A DNA stretch of 35,308 bases from Methanobacteriota archaeon. Lineage in GTDB: Archaea > Halobacteriota > Methanomicrobia > Methanomicrobiales > Methanoculleaceae. The position numbers and the translations under genes were made by a program. Below are positions 25,321 through 32,413 of the stretch, one piece after another. The DNA lies in NCBI GenBank assembly GCA_023457135.1, contig JAEWMO010000054.1, forward strand, positions 1 through 35,308. The letters run 5' to 3'. The first letter of the stretch is position 1. Every line of letters starts with the position of its first letter. The notes beneath the pieces are model-generated. The model saw only the letters and a list, made by a program, of their open reading frames with translations. It was not told the DNA's origin and did no database searches.

Positions 25321-25350
25321 TGAACGGCTGTTCTGGTACTGTTCCCGGGC

Positions 25351-26811
25351 TTAGTGGGCGATCGAGCTTCCCACGTCGACGCCGACCAGCCCGACGATGG
25401 CGCCGGTCGAGTCCTTCACGGGAGCATACCCGGAGATGATGGTGGCGGTCGTGTTCTCCCACTCCTCGGTGGCGAGTTCGCTCTCCGCGGAGGGTCCGGC
25501 AAACCCGGCGAGCAGCGCGGAGTCATCGTCCGTAGGCTGGTAGATGCTGCCTATCGCGGGTGCATCGCCGGGCCCGTAGTCCGCGTCCACGACATACTCG
25601 ACGGTGCCATTGACGTTGCGCATCGTGTAGACGTAGAGGACCCCGGGGGTTGCGTCCCGGAAGGCCGCGAGCCGGTCGCGGATAGCGACGAACGCCGGCG
25701 TGGTCTCATCACCCGGCTTGAGCGCGGCGAGAGCGTCGCCGTCGATCCGGGCTGCGGCGTCCGCTGCAAGGGTCTTCAGCATATCCGCGGTGATCACGCT
25801 CCCGATGTCGACGCCCACCATTCCGACGACGGTCCCGTTCGCGTCCTTGATGGGAGCATACCCGGAGGTGGCCATGTAGACGGCCTCGCCCCACTCTCCG
25901 ATATAATAGGGCTCTGCCGACGGCCCCTCGAACCCGGCGAGGAACGCGGCATCATACTCCGTAGGCTGGTAGGTGTACCCTATCTCGACCCCGTCACCGG
26001 TCCCGTAGTCCGCGTCCACGATGTACTCGGTGGCATTTCCTACTTTGCGCATCGTGTAGACGTAGAGGACCCCGGGGTTTGCGTCCCGGAAGGCGGCAAG
26101 CCGGTCGCGGATGGCGGTATACGCCGGCGTGGCCTCGTCTCCGGGCTTGAGCGCGGCAAGAGCGTCACCGTCGATGGTGCCTGCAACCTCCACGGCGATC
26201 GCCTTCAGCTCGTCCTCCGTGGGCGCCTTCGGCAACGGTTTCTCACCCGCGATCTCCTCTGCACTCCCGATGTCGACACCGACGAGCCCGACGACGGCAC
26301 CGCTGGAGTCTTTGATGGGAGCATACCCGGAGATGATGGTGGCAACGACACCGCCCCACTCTTCGGTGTAATACTCGGGCTCAGCCGAGGGCTCCTCGAA
26401 CCCGGCGAGGAACACGGCGTCTTCGTCCGTGGGATAGTAGACCTCGCCTATTGCAGGTGCGTAATCGTCGCTGCCGTAATCCGCATCCACGACGTACTCG
26501 GTGGCGTTCCCGACTTTGCGCATCGTGTAGACGTAGAGGACCCCGGGGTTCTCGTCCCGGAAGGCCGCGAGCCGGTCACGGATGGCGATGAACTCCGGCG
26601 TGGTCTCATCGCCGGGCTTGAGCGCGGCGAAGGCATCGCCGTCGATCCGGGCCGCAGCCTCCACCGCAAGAGCCTTCAGCTCGTCCTGTGTGGTCTCTTT
26701 CGGGGCGGGACTCTCCCCTCCGGGGAAGAATACAATCAAAATCCCTGCTATGACAATGATCAGGGCAATCAGACCGACCACTAACTTGATCGGAGCGTTT
26801 TGCTGCGTCAA
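25351..26811 (-). CDS. Single-pass protein with three tandem Cache-like sensor repeats, no output domain
   Basis: 486 residues. One helix near the N terminus (about 9-30) anchors the protein. The rest is extracellular: three copies of one about 140-residue domain at about 43-183, 200-338 and 344-483. Each has, in order, 'IDGDAxAALKPGDE', 'AIRDRLAAFRD', 'PGVLYVYTMR', '(Y/I)VVDADYG', 'AGFxxPSAE', 'SGYAP(I/V)KD' and 'GLVGVD(I/V)GS'. This string is typical of small Cache sensor domains preceding kinases, cyclases or chemoreceptors, but here nothing follows the third copy. The start is TTG at 26811, nine bases after GGAG (26821-26824); in-frame TTGs at 26820 and 26826 overlap that site. A TATA-like attttaatt lies upstream (26847-26855). 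It may bind ligand for a separate membrane kinase or act as a surface binding protein. Confidence 0.88.
   Translation of the reverse strand: MTQQNAPIKLVVGLIALIIVIAGILIVFFPGGESPAPKETTQDELKALAVEAAARIDGDAFAALKPGDETTPEFIAIRDRLAAFRDENPGVLYVYTMRKVGNATEYVVDADYGSDDYAPAIGEVYYPTDEDAVFLAGFEEPSAEPEYYTEEWGGVVATIISGYAPIKDSSGAVVGLVGVDIGSAEEIAGEKPLPKAPTEDELKAIAVEVAGTIDGDALAALKPGDEATPAYTAIRDRLAAFRDANPGVLYVYTMRKVGNATEYIVDADYGTGDGVEIGYTYQPTEYDAAFLAGFEGPSAEPYYIGEWGEAVYMATSGYAPIKDANGTVVGMVGVDIGSVITADMLKTLAADAAARIDGDALAALKPGDETTPAFVAIRDRLAAFRDATPGVLYVYTMRNVNGTVEYVVDADYGPGDAPAIGSIYQPTDDDSALLAGFAGPSAESELATEEWENTTATIISGYAPVKDSTGAIVGLVGVDVGSSIAH
25363..26685 (-). repeat. Three in-gene domain repeats conserved at DNA level
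   Basis: Repeat 1 is 26263-26685, repeat 2 is 25798-26214 and repeat 3 is 25363-25782. Identity reaches the DNA: a stretch beginning 'catcgtgtagacgtagagga' is repeated with no change at 25621, 26050 and 26521, including synonymous positions. This implies recent duplication or ongoing gene conversion. Confidence 0.85.
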
Positions 26812-26846
26812 AATACACAACTCCAATTCAGACTGGGTACGGTACC

Positions 26847-26855
26847 AATTAAAAT
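26847..26855 (-). promoter_or_regulatory. TATA-like box of the triple-sensor gene
   Basis: attttaatt on the minus strand, about 36 bases before the TTG start at 26811. The predicted transcript would begin near 26825 and just include the GGAG site. Confidence 0.5.
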
Positions 26856-27036
26856 GTTTCTAAACATTCGCTGCCTCCCCGGAGTTCGTTCTGGAATTTC
26901 GCCGTTCAACGTTACATCTGCTGCAAAAAACAGAACCTGCTGCCACCGATTCGGCACCGCGCAACAGTTGCCGGCGTAACGACAATCCCGGAACTCTTTT
27001 CCGCTCCGCTTCCGTATGGATGTAGGAGGAAGAAGA

Positions 27037-27465
27037 ATGGACTTTTCCGACTGCGTAAAATTCGCAAACGAGAATCCCGTAACCTTCATTGCGACGACCG
27101 AGGGCGACCAGCCCCGGGTCCGGGCGTTTGCCATGTGGTTTGCCGACGAGACCGGGTTCTACTACCACACCGGAACGCCGAAGGCCATCTGGGAGCAGCT
27201 CACAAAGAACCCGAAGGTCGAGCTCTGCTTCTACGCGCCCGGCGATGTGGGGGCGATGATGCGCATCATGGGGGAGATCGAGTTCGTCGAGGATCCGGCC
27301 TTGAAGGAGCGGCTCGTCGCGGAACGGCCGTGGCTCCTCCAGATCGGTCTCTCCGGCCCCGCCGACCCGAAGCTCGCCATCTTCCGCGTGGCGCACGGCG
27401 AGGCGTACTTCTGGACGATGGAGTACAACATGCGGGAGGCCGAGGCACCCCGCGTCAGATTCTAG
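27037..27465 (+). CDS. Pyridoxamine 5'-phosphate oxidase-like flavin-binding protein
   Basis: 142 residues forming the split-barrel fold of the PNPOx-like group. The conserved start 'FANENPVTFIATTEGDQPRVR' leads to 'FYYHTGTPKAIWEQLTKNPK', 'VELCFYAP' and 'MRIMGEIEFVED', all flavin-phosphate-contact patterns of the family. Members bind FMN or F420 and reduce small molecules; true pyridoxamine oxidase activity is unlikely at this size in an anaerobe. The ATG at 27037 is preferred over 27016 because GGAGGA stands six bases before it. Confidence 0.88.
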   Translation: MDFSDCVKFANENPVTFIATTEGDQPRVRAFAMWFADETGFYYHTGTPKAIWEQLTKNPKVELCFYAPGDVGAMMRIMGEIEFVEDPALKERLVAERPWLLQIGLSGPADPKLAIFRVAHGEAYFWTMEYNMREAEAPRVRF

Positions 27466-27487
27466 GTGGGTACGGGTCACCCCCCAC

Positions 27488-27495
27488 TCTTTTTT
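27488..27495 (+). terminator. T-tract after the flavin-binding protein gene
   Basis: ctcttttt ends a C-rich run 22 bases after the stop at 27465. Poly-T tracts are the usual archaeal transcript end signal. It overlaps the stop codon of the convergent PAS gene. Confidence 0.45.
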
Positions 27496-28567
27496 AGTAG
27501 TACCGCCGCAAAAACCTGCGGACCTTCTCCGACTCGATCCATCCCCGGTCAAGCCGGTCGACGAGAGCGTCGATGACGGCCGCCTGCCGGACGATCTCCC
27601 TCGAATGCTCTGATTCGTCCATCTCGGCGAGCCCCGTGATCACCTGCAGGGGCTGGCGGACCTGGTCGCCGAGAGTGGCGAACTGCTCGATGTTCTGCTC
27701 AATCCGGTAAAACACCTTCCGCCGGAGCTCTTCTGTCTTTCTCCGCTCCGAGATATCGCGGGAGATCGAGAGGACGGTCGTCTTCCCCTGCAGAGGGAAG
27801 TGGAGCGAGTTGATCTCGACCGGTACCCGGCACCCATCCTTCGTGACGTGCTCGCTCTCGTAGAGGATCCGATCGTTCAGCCGGAACTGCTTCAAGATGG
27901 CAAGGACCTCGCCGAGCCTCTCCGGGGGAACGATATCGAGCGGCGAACGGGCCAGCAGTTCGTCGCGGGAGTAGCCGAGCCGCCTGCAGGCGACCTCGTT
28001 TGCCTCGACGAACCGGGTCGGCACCGACTCAGGGGAGAGTTCGAAGACAAGGATGGCATCGTTCCCCTTCTCAAAGAGCGTCCGGTACCGCTCCTCGCTC
28101 TCGCCGAGGCGCCGCTCCGTGAGTTTCCAGCGCGTGATCTTGCGGTAGATCTCAAGCCTGTTGTTGCGCACCGGGTAGATCTGCATCGGCCGGCTCGTGT
28201 ACTCGACCCAGCACTCCTCGCCGTCAGGCTTGCGGAGGTGCAGTTCACGGCTGCCGGCGGCCGCATCCGCATCCTCGACCAGCGGGTCGATGAACCGGTG
28301 CGCAAACGCCCCGACGGGCATCCCGGCGACGTCGGCCTCGTTCAGGTCAAAGAGCCGCCGCATGCTCGCGTTCACCCACCGGACCCGGTTCTCCTCGTCG
28401 ATGAGAACGATCCCGTCCTCGAACTCGTTGAGCACCTGGTAGATGGTGAAGAGGAGGAAGATCAGCATGCGGGAGTGTGGGCCGGTGCCCGTTCCGGGGC
28501 AGGCCGCCCCGCTCCGTCCGGGACGGGGCTCCAGGGGAATGTCGGTAGCCGGATCGTCGCTCAGCAT
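27494..28567 (-). CDS. PAS-PAS sensor protein lacking a kinase domain
   Basis: 357 residues. Two PAS domains: about 45-150 ('DGIVLIDEENRVRWVNASMR') and 160-280 ('FVEANEVACRRLGYSRDELL'). A helical region at 290-345 reads 'QFATLGDQVRQPLQVITGLA', which resembles a kinase dimerisation helix but has Gln where the phosphoacceptor His would be expected. No HATPase domain follows; the protein ends shortly after. Either it is a decayed kinase or a stand-alone sensor that pairs with another kinase through this helix. A start at 28468 would drop a Pro/Gly-rich lead, but the TATA-like box at 28588-28599 places transcription just before ATG 28567. Confidence 0.85.
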   Translation of the reverse strand: MLSDDPATDIPLEPRPGRSGAACPGTGTGPHSRMLIFLLFTIYQVLNEFEDGIVLIDEENRVRWVNASMRRLFDLNEADVAGMPVGAFAHRFIDPLVEDADAAAGSRELHLRKPDGEECWVEYTSRPMQIYPVRNNRLEIYRKITRWKLTERRLGESEERYRTLFEKGNDAILVFELSPESVPTRFVEANEVACRRLGYSRDELLARSPLDIVPPERLGEVLAILKQFRLNDRILYESEHVTKDGCRVPVEINSLHFPLQGKTTVLSISRDISERRKTEELRRKVFYRIEQNIEQFATLGDQVRQPLQVITGLAEMDESEHSREIVRQAAVIDALVDRLDRGWIESEKVRRFLRRYY

Positions 28568-28587
28568 AGGTGGAAGTACTCATCCAT

Positions 28588-28599
28588 GTTTTAATATTA
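28588..28599 (-). promoter_or_regulatory. TATA-like box of the PAS protein gene
   Basis: taatattaaaac on the minus strand, in the most AT-rich spot of the area, about 25 bases before ATG 28567. This predicts a nearly leaderless transcript. Confidence 0.55.
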
Positions 28600-28668
28600 G
28601 TAATTTACCATTTTTGTGCAATCTCCCCCGGCCCCTGTACGGCTGCAGGCCCCCTTATCGCCCGCCGC

Positions 28669-29388
28669 TTACCAGTCTTTCTTCATCGCTTCCGCCCGGA
28701 GCTCCTTCGGCATCAGCTCGATCGCGTACCGGAGCGCCGTCCGGGGCATCTCCCGCTTGTTTGCCATGACGTAGGCAAAGACCTCGTCCGTGTGCTTCCG
28801 GCTCGCCTCCTTGAGAAGCCATCCGTAGCCCTTCTGCACCATGTCGTCCGTGTCGGTCAGGAGCAGCCCGGCGATCTTGAAGACCTCATTGATGAACTCC
28901 CCGTGCTTCGCCGGCACGACCAGCGAGACCGCCGCCGCCCGCCGCATCCAGCGGTTCTCCGACTGCGTCCAGCGCCTCAGCTCGTCGATCGCTTCCGGGT
29001 AACGGACGATGTAGTCCCCGACGGCGTGGTTGCAGAGGCCGTCGCAGGTGGCCCAGTTCGTGATATAGGTCTCGATCCAGTGCCGGAAGACGGTGATGTC
29101 ACCGGGCTCGTAGCGGTCGGCGAGCCGCGGAGCCCACTCGGAGACGACGAAGGCCTCCTCCATCATCCCCGACCGGTAGAGTTCCTCGCAGAGGGCGAAG
29201 ATCTCCTGCTTCTCGCGGGATTTGACGTCGTTCCAGTATTTCTTTGCGATCGCAACCGCGGTTGCCGTCCTCATCCCGTAGCACCGAACCTCCTCCTTGA
29301 AGAACCGCTGGCTTTTTGCGCAGATCCCGGGGTCCGCGTGCGCCGCGAACTCCTCCCGGATCGCTTCGACGACCGGATCCATGCTCAT
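28669..29388 (-). CDS. DNA alkylation repair (AlkD-like HEAT-repeat) protein
   Basis: 239 residues, all helical. The N-terminal 'KSQRFFKEEVRCYGMRTATA' and later 'SEWAPRLADRYEP', 'WITNW'-like 'IETYITNWATCDGLCNH', 'NRWMRRAAAVSLV' and 'VQKGYGWLLKEAS' are the signature stretches of the AlkD/DNA alkylation repair family, which removes positively charged alkylated bases without base flipping. The 'NWATCDGLC' loop is where family members place a catalytic aspartate. The ATG at 29388 overlaps the stop of the upstream phosphoesterase as ATGA, so translation is probably coupled and both are one operon. Confidence 0.9.
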   Translation of the reverse strand: MSMDPVVEAIREEFAAHADPGICAKSQRFFKEEVRCYGMRTATAVAIAKKYWNDVKSREKQEIFALCEELYRSGMMEEAFVVSEWAPRLADRYEPGDITVFRHWIETYITNWATCDGLCNHAVGDYIVRYPEAIDELRRWTQSENRWMRRAAAVSLVVPAKHGEFINEVFKIAGLLLTDTDDMVQKGYGWLLKEASRKHTDEVFAYVMANKREMPRTALRYAIELMPKELRAEAMKKDW

Positions 29389-30284
29389 GGATACGGGGGG
29401 CCGGATGATAAGCGCTCCTCTCTCCGGCGGCCCGGGACCCTTCGCCCTCCAAGATATCGCTCGATATGTGTCTTTCTGATCCCCATGCCAAGCAGCCGCC
29501 GGAAGGCCTCCTCCCGGCCAATGCTCGCGAGTTCTCGCTTCGCCCGCCGCAGCGCCCTGACCTCGTCGGGATACGGGAGCGGCCCCGTCCCCTCCGTCAG
29601 GCGCCGGATCTCCGCGGCATCGCACCCGGTCGCGGCGACCTCCTCCTCCGGGCGCATGGTGATCCGGCACGCCCCGGCAATATACTCGATCCGCCGCCAC
29701 CCCTCCTCCCAGTCGATCACCGCGTACGAGGCCGGGGAGCAGTCGATAGCAGCGTACGCCTTCCCGGCGATCTCTCCCGCCATCATACCGTAGTGGCCGG
29801 TGAGGATGCACGCCGCCGGGAGGTCGAAGAGCCAGACCCGGTTCGCGAGAGGTGCATGGGCCACGACGACATCGACAGCCCTCCAGGCAGATTCTGCCAT
29901 CCTCTTCTCCTTCCCGGTGGGGACGCCGAGGAAGCGGATACCCTGGACGGTCTTCGCCCTTCCAGATATCTCGTGGATGTGGGGGTCCGCCGCATCCCGG
30001 ACCCGGCCGTAGGTCCCCATCGTGTCGTCGTTGTTCCCCTCGACGATGACGCAGTGCCTCCCCGCCCCTGCGATCTCCCACAGAAGGCCGAGGAAGAGCT
30101 CCGTCTCGTCGAGCCCGGACCGGGAGCACCGGTCGTAGGCGGCGTCGCCGGCAAAGACGACGATATCCGGATCGGCCTCTCCGACCCGGCGGAGGAACGA
30201 GGCCGCATCGACCTTCCGGCCGGCGGGCGAGCCCCGCTCCCTCGTCCCCCAGGCGAGATCGCTGAACGCGAGGATCCTTGCCAT
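29385..30284 (-). CDS. Divergent metallophosphoesterase-fold protein
   Basis: 299 residues. The calcineurin-like phosphoesterase fold is clear from motif order: 'FSDLAWG' (9-13), 'FAGDAAYD' (44-51), 'EGNNDD' (82-87), 'VAHAPL' (141-146) and 'LTGHYG' (161-166). Several normal metal ligands are replaced: DxH is Asp9-Leu-Ala11, GNHD/E is Gly-Asn-Asn-Asp, and GHxH is Gly-His-Tyr-Gly. Loss of three histidines suggests one metal site at most, or a non-catalytic or altered activity. The C-terminal about 85 residues are basic and helical ('RALRRAKRELASIGREEAFR'), possibly binding nucleic acid. It is co-transcribed with the AlkD-like gene, hinting at DNA repair (inference). Confidence 0.82.
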   Translation of the reverse strand: MARILAFSDLAWGTRERGSPAGRKVDAASFLRRVGEADPDIVVFAGDAAYDRCSRSGLDETELFLGLLWEIAGAGRHCVIVEGNNDDTMGTYGRVRDAADPHIHEISGRAKTVQGIRFLGVPTGKEKRMAESAWRAVDVVVAHAPLANRVWLFDLPAACILTGHYGMMAGEIAGKAYAAIDCSPASYAVIDWEEGWRRIEYIAGACRITMRPEEEVAATGCDAAEIRRLTEGTGPLPYPDEVRALRRAKRELASIGREEAFRRLLGMGIRKTHIERYLGGRRVPGRRREERLSSGPPYP

Positions 30285-30366
30285 GGGCCGGGGTTAAGTG
30301 CCCGGGGGTGATAGGTCTCGCGGTCGTCCAAAGGTTGATACCAACGGCGGCCAAGAAGGGGGCGCA

Positions 30367-31938
30367 ATGCCGCGCACGACGAGCCCATCCCCGAACGCCA
30401 CGACGGGTCCCGCCCTGATCTCATGGAACATCACCCTCCGCTGCCCGCTGAAGTGCGCCCACTGCTACGCGGATGCAGGCGACCGCGAAGCTGAAGGGGC
30501 ACTCTCGACAACAGAGGCGTTCTCGGTCATCGACCAGATCGCCGCGGTCGGAAGGCCCGTCGTCGTCCTCTCCGGAGGAGAACCCCTCCTCAGGGAGGAC
30601 ATCTTTGAGATCGCCCGATACGGGACAAAACGGGGGCTCGTGATGGCGATGGGCACGAGCGGGTATCTCCTTGACGGGGAGACAGCGGGACGGCTCGCTG
30701 CGGCGGGCGTCCGGTCGGTGGCAATCAGCCTCGACTCGGCGGACCCGGATACCCACAACGCGTTCCGCGGGGTTGCCGGCGTATGGGAGCGGGCGGTCGC
30801 GGCAATCGGGCACTGCCGCGAAGCGGGGCTCGCCGTCCGGATCAACATGACGGTCATGCGCCCCGTCCTCGCCGACGTGGAAGGGGTGCTCGCTCTCGGC
30901 GAATCCCTCGGCGTGCGCGACTACCAGATCTTCTTCCCCGTGGAGACCGGGAGGGGACACGAACCCGGGCAGGGCAGCCCCCGCGAGTACGAGGACCTGA
31001 TCCGGGATATCCTCCTCCGCTACCGGGAGAGCGATCTTGGGATCCGCCCGACGTGCGCACCCCAGTTCCGCCGCATCGCCGAAGAGGCCGGGATCGAGAA
31101 CCCCGGCTGGAGCCGGGGCTGCATGGCCGGCATCAGTTACTGCCGGATCTACGCGACCGGGGAGGTGACCCCCTGCCCCTACCTCCCGGTGAGCGCGGGC
31201 AACCTCCGCACCACGATGTTTGCCGAGATCTGGAATCATTCGGAACTCTTCGACGCCCTCCGCGACCCCCAAAGGCTCACCGGGAAGTGCGGCCGGTGCG
31301 GCTACAAGGCGGTCTGCGGGGGGTGCCGGGCGCGGGCCTACCGCGGGGCCGATGCCGTTCCTGCCCGGTGGTGCGACGGCCTCATGCGGCCCGACAACCC
31401 CGCCGGGGAGGTCTCACGCGAGGACCCCTGGTGCCCCTACGAGCCCGGGGGCATCGACCGGACCGACCTCGCGATCCTCGATGCCCTCCAGGACGACCTC
31501 CCCCTGGTGCCCCGGCCGTGGGCCGCTATCGCGGCGAGAGTCGGGATCGCGGAGGACGACCTCCTCGCGAGGATACGGCGTCTTCAGGCCTCGGGCATCC
31601 TCCGCAGCGTCTCGCCGGTCTTTGAGTCGCGGAGGTTCGGGCTTGCCGCCGCGTCCCTGATCGCCCTCCGCGTCCCGGAGAGCCGGGTGCGGGAGGTGGC
31701 GGATATCGTCAGCGGCTACCCGGAGGTCTCGCACAACTTCCGGCGGGACCATCCCTACACCCTCTGGTTCACCCTTGCCGCCCCGGCAGAGGAGCGGCTC
31801 CGCGAGGTGCTTGCGGAGATCCTCTGCAGGGCCGGCATCACCGAAGAGGACGCGCTCGACCTGCCCACCGTCCGGGCATACAAGATCGATGTCCGCTTTC
31901 CCCTCTCCGGGGAGGAGGTCTCGCGTGGACCCGATTGA
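30367..31938 (+). CDS. AhbD-type heme synthase fused to a siroheme decarboxylase subunit
   Basis: 523 residues, two enzymes in one chain. Residues 1-360 are a radical SAM/SPASM enzyme: Cys26, Cys30, Cys33 ('LRCPLKCAHCYAD'), 'SGGEPLLRED', then 'RGCMAGISYCRIYATGEVTP' and 'CGRCGYKAVCGGCRARAY' for the auxiliary cluster. This matches AhbD, which turns two propionates of iron-coproporphyrin III into vinyl groups to give heme b. Residues 363-523 are an Lrp/AsnC-like siroheme decarboxylase (AhbA/AhbB, NirD-like): helix-turn-helix remnant 'LLARIRRLQASGILRSVSPV' and 'VSHNFRRDHPYTLWFTLA'. These domains normally are separate genes. The linker is only a few residues. The next gene overlaps by 14 bases. 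Confidence 0.9.
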   Translation: MPRTTSPSPNATTGPALISWNITLRCPLKCAHCYADAGDREAEGALSTTEAFSVIDQIAAVGRPVVVLSGGEPLLREDIFEIARYGTKRGLVMAMGTSGYLLDGETAGRLAAAGVRSVAISLDSADPDTHNAFRGVAGVWERAVAAIGHCREAGLAVRINMTVMRPVLADVEGVLALGESLGVRDYQIFFPVETGRGHEPGQGSPREYEDLIRDILLRYRESDLGIRPTCAPQFRRIAEEAGIENPGWSRGCMAGISYCRIYATGEVTPCPYLPVSAGNLRTTMFAEIWNHSELFDALRDPQRLTGKCGRCGYKAVCGGCRARAYRGADAVPARWCDGLMRPDNPAGEVSREDPWCPYEPGGIDRTDLAILDALQDDLPLVPRPWAAIAARVGIAEDDLLARIRRLQASGILRSVSPVFESRRFGLAAASLIALRVPESRVREVADIVSGYPEVSHNFRRDHPYTLWFTLAAPAEERLREVLAEILCRAGITEEDALDLPTVRAYKIDVRFPLSGEEVSRGPD

Positions 31939-32413
31939 CGTCCGCCTCCTTGCGGAACTGGAGAAGGGGGTCCCGGCAGTCAGCGAACCGTTTGCCGGGA
32001 TCGGAGAACGGCTCGGCATACCGGGGGCGGAGGTGCTCCGCCGGGCGCAACGCCTCCGCGACGAGGGGGTTATCCGGAAGATCCGGGCCCGGATAAACCA
32101 GCGGCTCGTCGGGATCACGGCAAACGCCCTCGTCGCGTGGCGGCCGCCGGGGGAGTGGGACGAGGAGGCGCTCTCCCTCCTCGCCTCCTCGCCCGGGGTC
32201 TCCCACTGCTACCTGCGCCGGCCGGTGCCGGGGAGGTGGGAGTACACCCTCTACACCGTCCACCACGGCAGGAGCCGGGAGGAGGTGCACTCTGCGGTCG
32301 AGGAGATTGCACGGGCGGTCGGGTGCCGGGAGTATGTCGTGCTCTTCAGCACCGAGGAGTACAAGAGGGTGCCGAACGTGCGTATCGGCGAGAACGGAGG
32401 AGATCTGCGATGA
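31925..32413 (+). CDS. Siroheme decarboxylase subunit (AhbA/AhbB type)
   Basis: 162 residues, GTG start at 31925, overlapping the fusion gene by 14 bases. The Lrp/AsnC-like chain starts 'DPIDVRLLAELEKGVPAVSE', has the degenerate helix-turn-helix 'LRRAQRLRDEGVIRKIRARI', and then a ligand-binding RAM-like part with 'VSHCYLRRPVPGRWEYTLYT'. AhbA and AhbB form a heterodimer that removes two acetate carboxyls of siroheme to give 12,18-didecarboxysiroheme. This protein should pair with the C-terminal domain of the preceding fusion, which has a distinct active-site pattern (HNF-R versus HCY-R). Which is A and which is B was not decided. The stop overlaps the AhbC start as ATGA. Confidence 0.9.
   Translation: MDPIDVRLLAELEKGVPAVSEPFAGIGERLGIPGAEVLRRAQRLRDEGVIRKIRARINQRLVGITANALVAWRPPGEWDEEALSLLASSPGVSHCYLRRPVPGRWEYTLYTVHHGRSREEVHSAVEEIARAVGCREYVVLFSTEEYKRVPNVRIGENGGDLR

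Noticed and set aside
25165..25323. 52-codon plus-strand frame with a CxxC, divergent from the radical SAM gene, as candidate precursor peptide
   Set aside because: Only two cysteines, Pro/Arg/Gly-rich, no ribosome binding site, and it runs over the promoter region and the hairpin at 25298-25320. Not convincing as a substrate peptide.
25354..26784. 476-codon plus-strand frame over the triple-sensor gene
   Set aside because: Mirror frame of the three DNA repeats; its apparent repeats only reflect those on the minus strand, which form a recognisable sensor domain.
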